A DNA stretch of 64,000 nucleotides from Ktedonospora formicarum (GTDB lineage: Bacteria; Chloroflexota; Ktedonobacteria; Ktedonobacterales; Ktedonobacteraceae). Made by a program: the position numbers and the translations under genes. The stretch's first letter is position 1, and each line of letters opens with the position of its first letter. Positions 55,870-63,933 of the stretch are shown piece by piece. The DNA is taken from NCBI RefSeq assembly GCF_016587355.1, contig NZ_BNJF01000010.1:124001-188000 (forward strand). The letters are read 5' to 3'. The notes under the pieces were generated by a model. It was given only the letters and a program-made list of their open reading frames with translations. It had not been told where the DNA came from and did not search any database.

Positions 55870-55888
55870 TGTAACACATTTTGTTACA
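55870..55888. promoter_or_regulatory. TGTAAY-N7-RTTACA operator 2
   Basis: TGTAAC-N7-GTTACA in the rrf2-MFS intergenic region, with the same 6-7-6 layout as the other sites. Confidence 0.65.
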
Positions 55889-55941
55889 GTGGGAGAGAGG
55901 CATTGTTACCCAAATCAATGGTTTTTCTTTTCACCTTCAAT

Positions 55942-55960
55942 TGTAACTATATTTGTTACA
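55942..55960. promoter_or_regulatory. TGTAAY-N7-RTTACA operator 3
   Basis: TGTAAC-N7-GTTACA, 27 bases before the MFS start codon and just upstream of its AAAGGAG. Binding here would block transcription of the exporter. Confidence 0.65.
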
Positions 55961-55987
55961 CCATAGACTAAAGGAGTATTCTTTTAC

Positions 55988-57253
55988 ATGTCACAAGCAC
56001 CGCTTTATGTCTCATCAGTCGAGCAGAAGCATTCAACAAGGATTAATCCGCGTATATTTCTGCTGGCGCTAGGGATGTTTGCCCTGGGCACGGATGCCTT
56101 TGTCGTGGCTGGCGTTTTACCCGTAATCGCCCGTGAGATGGGAGTGACAGAGAGCCTAGCGGGACAGCTCATCACTGCATTCTCACTCACATATGGTTTT
56201 GGCGCGCCTGTGCTAGCAGCACTCACCGGACACTGGTCACGCAATAAGGCGCTGCTTATCTCGTTGGGTGCCTTCTGTCTCCTTAATCTAGGCTCAGCTC
56301 TCGCTCCCAACTTTATTGTCTTGTTGCTCACTCGTATTCTGGTTGGGTGTAGTGCGGCAGTATTTGGTCCTCTCGCCTATACTATTGGCTCGACCCTGGC
56401 TCCGCCAGAGAAGCGAGGTAAGGCGCTCGCGCTGGTCGGGACCGGATTGACAATCTCTACCGTATTAGGCTCCCCACTGGGAACGTGGATTGGTGAGCAC
56501 TTCGGCTGGCGTCTCTCCTTTGGTCTGGTAGCTCTGCTGGCTGGCATTGCCTTTAGTGTGCTTGTACTCTATGGTCTACCCAAAACTGCCTCGGCTCCGA
56601 CAATCTCTTTGCGCGAGCGTATAGCACCTGTCGGAGAGCCACGTGTGTTGCTTGCTCTGATACCATCTTTACTGTGGAATCTGGGTATTTATGTGGTCTA
56701 CACCTATATAGCACCATTGCTTCAACAGAATCTGCATACTTCTGATGTGAGCCCCTATCTGCTTGCCTTTGGCCTTGGTCCTGCATTGGGCAGCTTGATC
56801 ATCGGTGTCGTTATTGACCGCATTGGTTCTACACGCCCAATTGCCATAGCACTCGTGGGCTTGCTTATCATTGAGCCTTTGATAGCGCTTACCACGCACT
56901 CGATAATGGGAGCATTAGTCATCCTCTTCCTCTGGGGTTCATGCGCGCCGATGCTCTTCACACCTCAGCAGCATCGCCTGCTCCATCTGACACCAGAACA
57001 TGCTAATGTGATTCTCGCACTCAACAATTCAACATTCTACCTGGGTATAGCTGGTGGTGCGGCTCTGGGTGGGTTCGCCCTGCAAATGGTCTCTGTCACA
57101 CAGCTTGGTTGGATTGGCGTGGTTTTCGTGCTCCTGGCTCTGGTCCTGTTTGCAGTTAGTATACGCTTGAGCAAGCGCAAAGTTGAGCTGTCTGAGAATC
57201 AAGAAATGTCTGGAAAGCAGGAGAGGGCGCAATTACTAGTCGCTCCTGAATAA
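55988..57253 (+). CDS. MFS drug-efflux transporter, DHA1 type
   Basis: A 421-aa protein with about 12 membrane segments. AAAGGAG lies upstream of the ATG. Helix 1 has LALGMFALGTDAFVVAGVLPVIAREMGV, and GTGLTISTVLGSPLGTWIGEHFGWR is the antiporter motif C, both typical of the AraJ/Bmr-like exporters. The divergent Rrf2 gene and its operators suggest repression that is lifted by a substrate or stress. The UvrA-like gene follows on the same strand, suggesting a drug-response group. Confidence 0.9.
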   Translation: MSQAPLYVSSVEQKHSTRINPRIFLLALGMFALGTDAFVVAGVLPVIAREMGVTESLAGQLITAFSLTYGFGAPVLAALTGHWSRNKALLISLGAFCLLNLGSALAPNFIVLLLTRILVGCSAAVFGPLAYTIGSTLAPPEKRGKALALVGTGLTISTVLGSPLGTWIGEHFGWRLSFGLVALLAGIAFSVLVLYGLPKTASAPTISLRERIAPVGEPRVLLALIPSLLWNLGIYVVYTYIAPLLQQNLHTSDVSPYLLAFGLGPALGSLIIGVVIDRIGSTRPIAIALVGLLIIEPLIALTTHSIMGALVILFLWGSCAPMLFTPQQHRLLHLTPEHANVILALNNSTFYLGIAGGAALGGFALQMVSVTQLGWIGVVFVLLALVLFAVSIRLSKRKVELSENQEMSGKQERAQLLVAPE

Positions 57254-57312
57254 GCCCATTGAAGGAGAGCAAGCGGGACGATGTTTAGCCCATTCTCCTG
57301 TGTTATACTGCT

Positions 57313-57359
57313 CCATTGTACAGCCAGGAGCGGAGATGCGAACGGGGTCTGTACAATGG
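57313..57359. promoter_or_regulatory. Inverted repeat before the uvrA-like gene
   Basis: CCATTGTACAG (57313-57323) and CTGTACAATGG (57349-57359) are perfect 11-bp arms 25 bases apart. TATACT at 57304-57309 directly precedes the first arm and may be a -10, but its -35 is poor. A repressor site or leader hairpin is possible. Confidence 0.5.
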
Positions 57360-57421
57360 CATTCCGATAGCGGAGGCCAGATAAAGCATGGTGAAAAGAT
57401 TCAGAGGGAACAGATATCAGC

Positions 57422-59644
57422 ATGGTTCAAGAATATATCGAGATTCGTGGTGCGCGCGAGAACAACCTCAAGAATGTCTCGTTGAGGCTGCCCAAGCGCA
57501 AAATCATCATTTTTACTGGCGTGTCTGGTTCGGGGAAATCATCGATGGTATTCGATACCATTGCTAACGAAGCACAACGTTTATTGTTCGAAAATTTTAG
57601 CATGTTTGTGCGCAACTTCCTGCCGCGTTATCCTCAACCAGATGCAGATGCGATTGAGAACTTGAGCATGGCGGTGCTGGTGGACCAGAAACGCCTGGGT
57701 GGGGGATCGCAGTCGACGGTAGGTACCGTTACTGATATCGCGACAGTGTTGCGTTTGCTCTTTTCGCGGCTCGGAAAACCGCATGTGGGCAATGCAAATG
57801 CCTTTTCCTTCAATGATCCCCAGGGCATGTGTCTGGAGTGTAATGGTCTTGGTCGCAAGATTGGCATTGACCTGGATGCTCTTATTGACACAACAAAGTC
57901 CTTAAACGAGGGTGCCGTCATTGCCCCAGGATTGGCCAGCGTGGAAAGCGAACTGTATGCACGTTCTGGCTACTTTGACAATGACAAAAAGGTAGCGGAT
58001 TACACCACAGAGGAACTAGACTTACTTCTCTATAGTGAACCACGCAATCATAAGGGGCTGGCATACAACACCTATGAAGGCCTAGTGTACAAGTTCAATC
58101 GTAAATTCGTGGCGCGGGACATCCAGACGCTCTCGCCTCGCATACGACAAAAGGTTGAGCCTGCTTTGAAGCCCGGTCTTTGTCCACTCTGTAAGGGGGG
58201 GCGGCTCAATCAAGTGGCGCTGAACAGCAAGATTAATGGATATAATATTGCCGAGATGTCAGCAATGGAGGTCGATGATTTGCTGGAAGTGGTGAAGGCG
58301 TTCGACGATTCAGCTGCCGCCCCGATCCTACGCACGCTGACTGAGCGACTTCAGCATCTAGTCGATATCGGCCTGGAATATCTAAGTTTGGATCGACCCA
58401 CCAATACCCTCTCTGGTGGCGAATCGCAGCGCGTCAAAATGGTCAAGCATCTCAATGGAAGCCTTGTGGATGCGATGTACATCTTTGACGAACCAAGCAT
58501 CGGTTTGCACCCACGTGATGTCCACCGCTTAAACGAGCTCCTGGAGAAATTACGCGATAAAGGCAACACTGTGATTGTGGTTGAGCATGATCCAGATGTC
58601 ATTAAGAGAGCCGATTACCTGGTTGATATGGGGCCATTGGCTGGCAGTGAGGGTGGGCACATTGTCTACGAGGGGGACTTCGCAGGTCTCCTGCAGGCGG
58701 ACACGCTTACTGGTAATCATTTGCAACATACTCGACCGCTCAAAGAGATCTTCCGTCAGGCTCCGGGTGTTTTACCAGTGGTCCATGCTAGTGTCAATAA
58801 CCTCAAAGATATCAGTGTGAATATTCCCACTGGCATCTTGACCGTGGTAACTGGTGTGGCTGGTTCGGGCAAAAGTTCGCTGATACATGAGGCCTTCCTC
58901 AAGCAGCATCCCGAAGCTGTTGTTATTGACCAAACATCTATTGGCACATCCAGCCGCTCAAACCCTGCTACCTATACAGGGATTATGGACGATGTTCGCA
59001 AAGCATTTGCGACGGCCAACCGCGCTGATGCTGGTCTCTTTAGCTATAACTCAAAGGGGGCCTGCCCCAATTGTCAGGGATTAGGTGTGACCTACACTGA
59101 CCTGGGCTTTCTGGAGGGAGTCAAACTTCCCTGTGAGGTGTGCAGCGGGAAGCGCTTTAAAGACGAAGTCCTGGCCTATACCTTAAACGGAAAATCCATT
59201 GCCGACGTTCTCAGTATGACTATCCATCAGGCCCTGGAGTTTTTGAAGAATAAAGAAGTGCAGCCCAAACTTCAGGCCCTGAGCGATGTAGGACTGGATT
59301 ATCTGACTCTTGGGCAACCCTTGAGCACCCTCTCTGGGGGCGAATGCCAGCGCATCAAACTGGCTAGCGAACTTCACAAGAAGGGCAACATCTATGTTAT
59401 GGATGAGCCAACGACCGGGTTACACCTCTCGGATATTGGTCGTTTGCTCACCATCATGAATCGGTTGGTTGATGGCGGAAATACTGTGATTGTGATTGAG
59501 CATCATCTTGATGTGATTCGCAATGCCGACTGGATTATTGATATGGGTCCAGAAGGCGGCAAGAAGGGTGGCATGGTCATCTTCGAGGGAACGCCACGAG
59601 ACCTCCTGGATGCCAAGCAGTCGCTGACGCGTCAGTATGTGTGA
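57422..59644 (+). CDS. UvrA-like ABC ATPase (UvrA2/DrrC type)
   Basis: A 740-aa protein, shorter than canonical UvrA (about 940). Two ABC ATPase modules: Walker A GVSGSGKSS and GVAGSGKSS, signatures LSGGESQR and LSGGECQR, Walker B YIFDEPS and YVMDEPT. Zinc-type Cys pairs are in CLECNGLG, CPLCKGG, CPNCQGLG and CEVCSGKR. The length suggests loss of the UvrB-interaction or insertion domain, as in UvrA2/DrrC proteins linked to resistance against DNA-binding drugs. It sits after an MFS exporter and its terminator is at 59730-59764. Antibiotic resistance is a reasonable inference, not shown. Confidence 0.9.
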   Translation: MVQEYIEIRGARENNLKNVSLRLPKRKIIIFTGVSGSGKSSMVFDTIANEAQRLLFENFSMFVRNFLPRYPQPDADAIENLSMAVLVDQKRLGGGSQSTVGTVTDIATVLRLLFSRLGKPHVGNANAFSFNDPQGMCLECNGLGRKIGIDLDALIDTTKSLNEGAVIAPGLASVESELYARSGYFDNDKKVADYTTEELDLLLYSEPRNHKGLAYNTYEGLVYKFNRKFVARDIQTLSPRIRQKVEPALKPGLCPLCKGGRLNQVALNSKINGYNIAEMSAMEVDDLLEVVKAFDDSAAAPILRTLTERLQHLVDIGLEYLSLDRPTNTLSGGESQRVKMVKHLNGSLVDAMYIFDEPSIGLHPRDVHRLNELLEKLRDKGNTVIVVEHDPDVIKRADYLVDMGPLAGSEGGHIVYEGDFAGLLQADTLTGNHLQHTRPLKEIFRQAPGVLPVVHASVNNLKDISVNIPTGILTVVTGVAGSGKSSLIHEAFLKQHPEAVVIDQTSIGTSSRSNPATYTGIMDDVRKAFATANRADAGLFSYNSKGACPNCQGLGVTYTDLGFLEGVKLPCEVCSGKRFKDEVLAYTLNGKSIADVLSMTIHQALEFLKNKEVQPKLQALSDVGLDYLTLGQPLSTLSGGECQRIKLASELHKKGNIYVMDEPTTGLHLSDIGRLLTIMNRLVDGGNTVIVIEHHLDVIRNADWIIDMGPEGGKKGGMVIFEGTPRDLLDAKQSLTRQYV

Positions 59645-59729
59645 TAAATGCGCGCTGACACTTCTGGTCAAGCGAGCATTACCGGCGTGCGTTTGAAATA
59701 CAACCAGTAACGATAGTTTGAGGATATAT

Positions 59730-59764
59730 AAGGACACTTACTCATCTTGCGAGTAGGTGTCCTT
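59730..59764 (+). terminator. Rho-independent terminator of the uvrA-like gene
   Basis: A 14-bp stem (59730-59743 / 59751-59764, one GU pair) with a 7-base loop and a T/C-rich tail (TCCTTTCT) lies about 85 bases after the stop codon. Confidence 0.7.
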
Positions 59765-59823
59765 TCCTTTCTATGCCATTAGGGACTCAATAAGTTGTTG
59801 CCCGATTTTGATTTGTATATACC

Positions 59824-59853
59824 TTGACGCGTATATACGTATTGGGGTATACT
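59824..59853 (+). promoter_or_regulatory. Promoter of the VOC gene, with box shared by arsR
   Basis: TTGACG (59824-59829) and TATACT (59848-59853) are separated by 18 bases. Upstream of it GTATATACC immediately precedes the -35, exactly as in the arsR promoter, and GTATATAC recurs at 59831-59838. Confidence 0.75.
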
Positions 59854-59947
59854 ACAGGTGTGGAACTTACGTTCGAGACAATGATAAAAGAGAAGACCTG
59901 AGAAGATAGCGCGGGCCAAACCGCGAACAAGAAAAAGGAGCAATGAG

Positions 59948-60340
59948 ATGAAAATTAAATTAACTACGATCTATGTCGACGACCAGGACAAGGCTCTGCG
60001 CTTCTATACGGAGGTACTGGGCTTTACTAAGAAAGCCGATGTCAGCCAAGGCCCATTCCGTTGGTTGACTGTGGCCTCACCTGAGGAACCCGACGGCACT
60101 GAGCTACAGCTGGCCCTAAACAGCAATCCCGCAGCTCAGGCATATCAGCAAGCTATTTTTCAACAGAGCCAGCCTGCGGCGATGTTTTTTACCGATGATG
60201 TCAAGGGAGACTACGAACGGATAAAAGCCAATGGTGCTGAATTTACAATGGCGCCGACCGATGTGACCGGTTCGACCATTGCCATGCTCAGCGACACCTG
60301 TGGCAATCTCATACAGCTCACCCAACTGGTACGCTATTAA
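59948..60340 (+). CDS. VOC-family (glyoxalase/bleomycin-resistance-like) protein
   Basis: A 130-aa protein of two beta-alpha-beta-beta-beta units. The first starts KLTTIYVDDQDKALRFYTEVLGFTKKADV and the second FFTDDVKGDYERIKANGAEF, ending TCGNLIQLTQLVRY. AAGGAG lies seven bases before the ATG. VOC proteins are metal-dependent isomerases, dioxygenases or drug-binding proteins; this one is the general YaeR/PhnB-like form and its role is unknown. Its promoter resembles the arsR promoter, so it is probably in the ArsR regulon. Confidence 0.88.
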   Translation: MKIKLTTIYVDDQDKALRFYTEVLGFTKKADVSQGPFRWLTVASPEEPDGTELQLALNSNPAAQAYQQAIFQQSQPAAMFFTDDVKGDYERIKANGAEFTMAPTDVTGSTIAMLSDTCGNLIQLTQLVRY

Positions 60341-60438
60341 GGGTGATCATTCAGCGAAGTCGCAATCTGGTGGGTGCTGGTGATTGCTCTATCCATTCGC
60401 TGACTAGAACAGTTGCCTGGTGGCTGCCTGTATATACC

Positions 60439-60468
60439 TTGACAAGCATATGCTCTGTGGAGTATACC
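60439..60468 (+). promoter_or_regulatory. arsR promoter, predicting a leaderless mRNA
   Basis: TTGACA (60439-60444) and TATACC (60463-60468) are 18 bases apart, preceded by TATATACC as before the VOC gene. The start codon at 60475 is only six bases after the -10, where transcription would begin. Confidence 0.75.
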
Positions 60469-60474
60469 AATCGA

Positions 60475-60795
60475 ATGGAATCAGTGTTCGAAATCATAGC
60501 GGAGCCAAATCGCCGCGCGATATTGAGTCTTCTGGCCTTGTCACAACTATCGGTTGGAGAGATCGCGCATCAGCTTCATATGCCGCAGCCAACTGTGTCA
60601 AAGCACCTGCGAGTGCTGCGTGAGGCCGGTTTCGTGGAATCCACGGTGGACGCACAACGCCGCCTCTACCGGCTGAAACCTGAGCCACTTCAGGAGGTAG
60701 ATGTCTGGCTGGCTCCGTTCCGCCTGTTCTGGTCCTCTCACCTGGATGCTCTCGAACGCCACCTCGATCACATGGATCAATCAACACCAACATAA
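60475..60795 (+). CDS. ArsR-family transcriptional regulator
   Basis: A 106-aa winged-helix protein: ESVFEIIAEPNRRAILSLLALSQLSVGEIAHQLHMPQPTVSKHLRVLREAGFVES is the DNA-binding part, then DAQRRLYRLKPEPLQEVDVWL. There is no metal-binding ELCVCD-type Cys, as usual for ArsR proteins paired with SRPBCC genes. The long upstream ORF start is rejected because the promoter falls inside it. No Shine-Dalgarno precedes ATG 60475, matching a leaderless transcript. It is probably a repressor of itself, of the SRPBCC gene directly downstream and of the VOC gene. Confidence 0.9.
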   Translation: MESVFEIIAEPNRRAILSLLALSQLSVGEIAHQLHMPQPTVSKHLRVLREAGFVESTVDAQRRLYRLKPEPLQEVDVWLAPFRLFWSSHLDALERHLDHMDQSTPT

Positions 60796-60812
60796 ATAAA
60801 GAAAAGGAGCAG

Positions 60813-61358
60813 ATGATGACTGATCGCGAGCACTATACCCCAGGCCCAGCCAACGGGGCGCAGATACAAAAGGACGGAGAGACATGGACGCTCATTCTTG
60901 TCAGAGAACTGCGTCACTCGCCAGAGAGAGTCTGGCAGGCGCTTACCGACCCGGCGCATCTGCGCGAGTGGGCTCCTTTTGATGCTAATAGGAGCCTGGA
61001 GATGGTTGGAGCCGCCGTGGAACTCACCACTATAGGTGCACCTACGCCGCAAGTTTCCGAAACAACAGTGACACGTGCCGACGCTCCCAGGACGCTTGAG
61101 TATAACTGGGGTGGTAACAATATCCGGTGGGAACTTGAAGCCATTGGTGATGGCACACGTTTGACGTTGTGGCATGACATTGATCGCCGCTTCATCTCAA
61201 TGGGGGCAGCCGGATGGCACATTTGTTTTGATGTTCTGAATTACCGTCTCAGTGGAACGCCCATCGGGCGCATCGTTGCTGGTGAGGCGATGAAGTTTGA
61301 TTGGCCTCGACTCAATTCGGAGTATGCCCAGCAATTCGGTATCAAAGCCCAAAGCTGA
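60813..61358 (+). CDS. SRPBCC (AHSA1-like) ligand-binding protein
   Basis: A 181-aa START/SRPBCC-fold protein. The VRELRHSPERVWQALTDPAHLREWAPFDANR segment is the N-terminal helix-grip part; the middle has VSETTVTRADAPRTLEYNWGG, and GTRLTLWHDIDRRFISMGAAGWHICFD follows. AAAAGGAG precedes the ATG and only 17 bases separate it from arsR, so they form an operon. ArsR-SRPBCC pairs are common, the SRPBCC protein binding a hydrophobic or xenobiotic ligand. The ligand is unknown. Confidence 0.9.
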   Translation: MMTDREHYTPGPANGAQIQKDGETWTLILVRELRHSPERVWQALTDPAHLREWAPFDANRSLEMVGAAVELTTIGAPTPQVSETTVTRADAPRTLEYNWGGNNIRWELEAIGDGTRLTLWHDIDRRFISMGAAGWHICFDVLNYRLSGTPIGRIVAGEAMKFDWPRLNSEYAQQFGIKAQS

Positions 61359-61389
61359 TTAGCTGCCTGCGTCAATTATTCGCTATGAT

Positions 61390-61430
61390 GCCGAACAACC
61401 TTCCAGGCTCGATCTGGGAGGTTGTTCGGC
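61390..61430 (+). terminator. Terminator of the arsR-SRPBCC operon
   Basis: A 17-bp stem (61390-61406 / 61414-61430, one GU pair) with a 7-base loop, about 30 bases after the SRPBCC stop codon and followed by an AT-rich tail. Confidence 0.7.
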
Positions 61431-61500
61431 TATATATATATGATGCATCCTTCATTCGACCGCCGATGTTTTCCACATATCTTTTGGTTCTCGTGAGCAT

Positions 61501-62031
61501 TTAATCCTCATAATAGCGCGTTGAAACTCTGAGCTTTATGCGATCTAGTTTTCGCCCACCCTTTCCAAAGAGTTCCAGATCATACGAGCTATCTTCACGA
61601 GGAAAGTAGAGTTTGTGCTTCTGCCCTGGCTGCAATAACAATCCTTGCCCACGCAATTTCCTTGGGATCTCTCCACTGCCATTGCCCACACACAATCGAA
61701 CCTCTGCTTCCAGAGCATTCTCAAAGCAATACCATCCGGAAGTTGCGATGACAGCAAAATAACCCTCTTCCATCCCTTCCTGTGTAAGGCGGACTTTCAC
61801 GGGATTGAGCCGACGAGATAGGCGTGCGTACGTTTCTACACCCACTACCCCAAATAACGTCGCGTACTCCCTCAGCAATCCGAATGGGTATCGGAGCAGC
61901 CAACGAATTAGACGGAAGGGTACCTCAATCATGATCCAGATAGGGAAGAGGACACACCCCTCGATATATCTCTCCCGACGACTGGCGCTATTGTAACGCT
62001 GATACCTGCTGGAAGGATCGTCACTTCGCAT
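61501..62031 (-). CDS. Hypothetical protein with one N-terminal membrane segment
   Basis: A 176-aa protein, no recognised family. ATG 62029-62031 follows AGGAGAA. An Arg/Ser-rich start (SSRYQRYNSASRRERY) is followed by a hydrophobic, Trp-rich membrane segment around residues 25-50 and a beta-rich soluble domain (VKVRLTQEGMEEGYFAVIATSGWYCFEN to the end), possibly an immunoglobulin-like or adhesive fold. The positive N-terminus suggests the soluble part faces outward. The convergent neighbour is the arsR-SRPBCC operon. Confidence 0.7.
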   Translation of the reverse strand: MRSDDPSSRYQRYNSASRRERYIEGCVLFPIWIMIEVPFRLIRWLLRYPFGLLREYATLFGVVGVETYARLSRRLNPVKVRLTQEGMEEGYFAVIATSGWYCFENALEAEVRLCVGNGSGEIPRKLRGQGLLLQPGQKHKLYFPREDSSYDLELFGKGGRKLDRIKLRVSTRYYED

Positions 62032-62373
62032 GGATATTCTCCTATGAACAGGCGACTCTGGAGCAACATCTGAATGAACATAATCCCGAGTATCTTTGTT
62101 CAACAATCAATAGGCAAGAGGACTATTTAGATGAGTTCCTTCTAGGGGATAAAATGCTGAGCTTTGTTTTTCATAAAATGCGCTTGATCGCATATTTATT
62201 CTCATCAATACCATTTGGCTACATTTACACCCTGAAAACAATCACATGGTATATTTCCTATGTTGTATTTATGAACTTTTTCTTCATTTTACAGCCATGG
62301 AGAGATGAGTTTGCAAGCCTTTTCGTCTTTAGACGATCATTTCTACTAAATATTTTATTAAGAGGTTTTACAG
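62032..62373. other. AT-rich intergenic region before the last kinase-like gene
   Basis: A 342-bp stretch with a low-GC centre. A hydrophobic frame of 79 codons (62154-62393) overlaps the kinase start; it has no similarity I recognise and no strong ribosome-binding site, so I see no gene here. AAGAGG at its end serves the kinase. Confidence 0.45.
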
Positions 62374-63741
62374 ATGGATCAAGTATTTCGTGACTATCAG
62401 CTTGTTACAGCGCTTGCCAGGAAAACAACGAGTAGCCTCTACCTTGCCCAACAACTTACAGATACTACGGAAAAGGTTATTATCAAGTTCTTTAACGCCA
62501 TTGGGGCAAAATTTGAACAAGAGCGGTTTGAGGATGAAAGCGATCAGATCTCACAACTGCAGCATCCTTATATTGTACCTCTACTTGAAGCCGGGTTTGA
62601 TGAAGAGCGCCCTTATTTGATCAGCGCATATGTATCTGGTAATTCATTGCGGCATCGTATGATGACTCAATCGGCAGACCCCTTGCCTTTCGATAAAGCA
62701 ATATCTACCTTGGTACAGGTAGGGCAGGCCCTCGCATATGCCCATGCACAAAACATTGTGCATGCAAATCTCAAACCTGAAAACATTCTCTTTAATAATC
62801 AAGGCGTGGCATTGTTGGCTGACTTTACCCCTTTGAGTCTCATGGAGAGGTATTTGCCTTTATCTCGACTCGATCTCCTGCATGCACGCTCCATGCCTCC
62901 CGAACAATTCGCAGGCACATATACCAGGGAGAGTGATCAATATGCATTTGGTTGCCTGGCATATGAACTGCTGACTGGACAGCCCCCTTTCCCAGCTGGT
63001 GACTCAACAACAGAGCAAGAGTACAAAGCTCCTACTCCCCTCATCCAGATTATCCCTGATATACCGCAACATGTCGATGCTGCGGTGCTCAAAGCATTAG
63101 CAAAAGAGCCGACTGAACGCCATAAGAGCATTATAGCTTTTCTTGAAGCACTTACTGCATCATCTTGGGATATGATAACGACCCCATTTCCAGAGGAAAT
63201 ACTACTTTCAACTGGGAAAATGAATCAGGCTCCATCCTGGCCTTCTTCTCCCCAAATGAATAGAGACAATGGGAGTCTTACGCTACCAGATAACGAAATA
63301 ACGACAAAGCGGCTAGCCCTTGGAAGAACTCCTATACCTTATCAAGCACCATCATCTCACCCGAGGAGAAAAAAGGTCGCAATCGGAGTGGGAGTGACTG
63401 TTGTCATGGTTTGCTTACTTCTACTTTGCGTTGGTGTTGTCCCTCGCGTGTTTTTCTCACAAGATCAATCAAAGCAAAGTTATGAGCAAGCAACACCTAC
63501 ATCAGAGACAGCCCTACAAACGACTCCGACGCAGCAACCATCTGCAACCGCTACAGAAGCAAAGTCATCACCGACTGTGGCTCCCTCCCCTACCAAGGCC
63601 AAGCCATCACCGACTGTAGCTCCGTCACCAACTGTGGCTCAGCCTCCTACGGCAACGCCGACTCACCCTAAACCCACGCCAACTTCTGAGCCAACGCCTA
63701 CTCCTACACCCCAGTGCCAATGCCTACTTTGTTTGTGTTGA
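62374..63741 (+). CDS. Ser/Thr kinase-like receptor with altered catalytic loop
   Basis: A 455-aa protein: kinase-like domain 1-265, a linker, one membrane helix at about 330-355 and an outer Pro/Thr-rich tail. K38 (VIIK) is kept, but the catalytic loop is H130-A-N132-L-K134-P-E-N137, replacing Arg and the catalytic Asp, and DFG is D150-F-T. The glycine loop is not visible. The last residues (QCQCLLCLC) look unlike the tail; one added C in the run near 63708-63712 would give another short Pro-rich end, so a frameshift is possible. AGAGG precedes the ATG. It is probably a pseudokinase or a very weak kinase. Confidence 0.83.
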   Translation: MDQVFRDYQLVTALARKTTSSLYLAQQLTDTTEKVIIKFFNAIGAKFEQERFEDESDQISQLQHPYIVPLLEAGFDEERPYLISAYVSGNSLRHRMMTQSADPLPFDKAISTLVQVGQALAYAHAQNIVHANLKPENILFNNQGVALLADFTPLSLMERYLPLSRLDLLHARSMPPEQFAGTYTRESDQYAFGCLAYELLTGQPPFPAGDSTTEQEYKAPTPLIQIIPDIPQHVDAAVLKALAKEPTERHKSIIAFLEALTASSWDMITTPFPEEILLSTGKMNQAPSWPSSPQMNRDNGSLTLPDNEITTKRLALGRTPIPYQAPSSHPRRKKVAIGVGVTVVMVCLLLLCVGVVPRVFFSQDQSKQSYEQATPTSETALQTTPTQQPSATATEAKSSPTVAPSPTKAKPSPTVAPSPTVAQPPTATPTHPKPTPTSEPTPTPTPQCQCLLCLC

Positions 63742-63865
63742 TGGTTTTATAAAAAGAGAGGAGTGGAAGGCTGTTCCTGTAGTATTTCTGCGCAGCACAC
63801 AATGAAGAATATTTGTAAATATCGATGTGTATGCGCCAGGAAGAGGAACTCTATTTCCCATTTCC

Positions 63866-63933
63866 AGAGGCATTCTTGCGATTTTCATGTGAACATAATA
63901 TTGTGCTCACATGAAAATCGCAAGAATGCCTCT
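63866..63933 (+). terminator. Rho-independent terminator after the last kinase-like gene
   Basis: A 27-bp perfect stem (63866-63892 / 63907-63933) with a 14-base loop, followed by TTTTATA. It ends the transcript about 125 bases after the stop codon. The remaining sequence to 64000 shows no supported gene. Confidence 0.8.

Noticed and set aside
62154..62393. 79-codon hydrophobic frame before the last kinase-like gene
   Set aside because: It is AT-rich, lacks a good ribosome-binding site and overlaps the kinase start.
63580..63715. Short repeats near the window end as CRISPR or other array
   Set aside because: They are low-complexity Pro/Thr codons in the tail of the kinase-like protein; no spacers.
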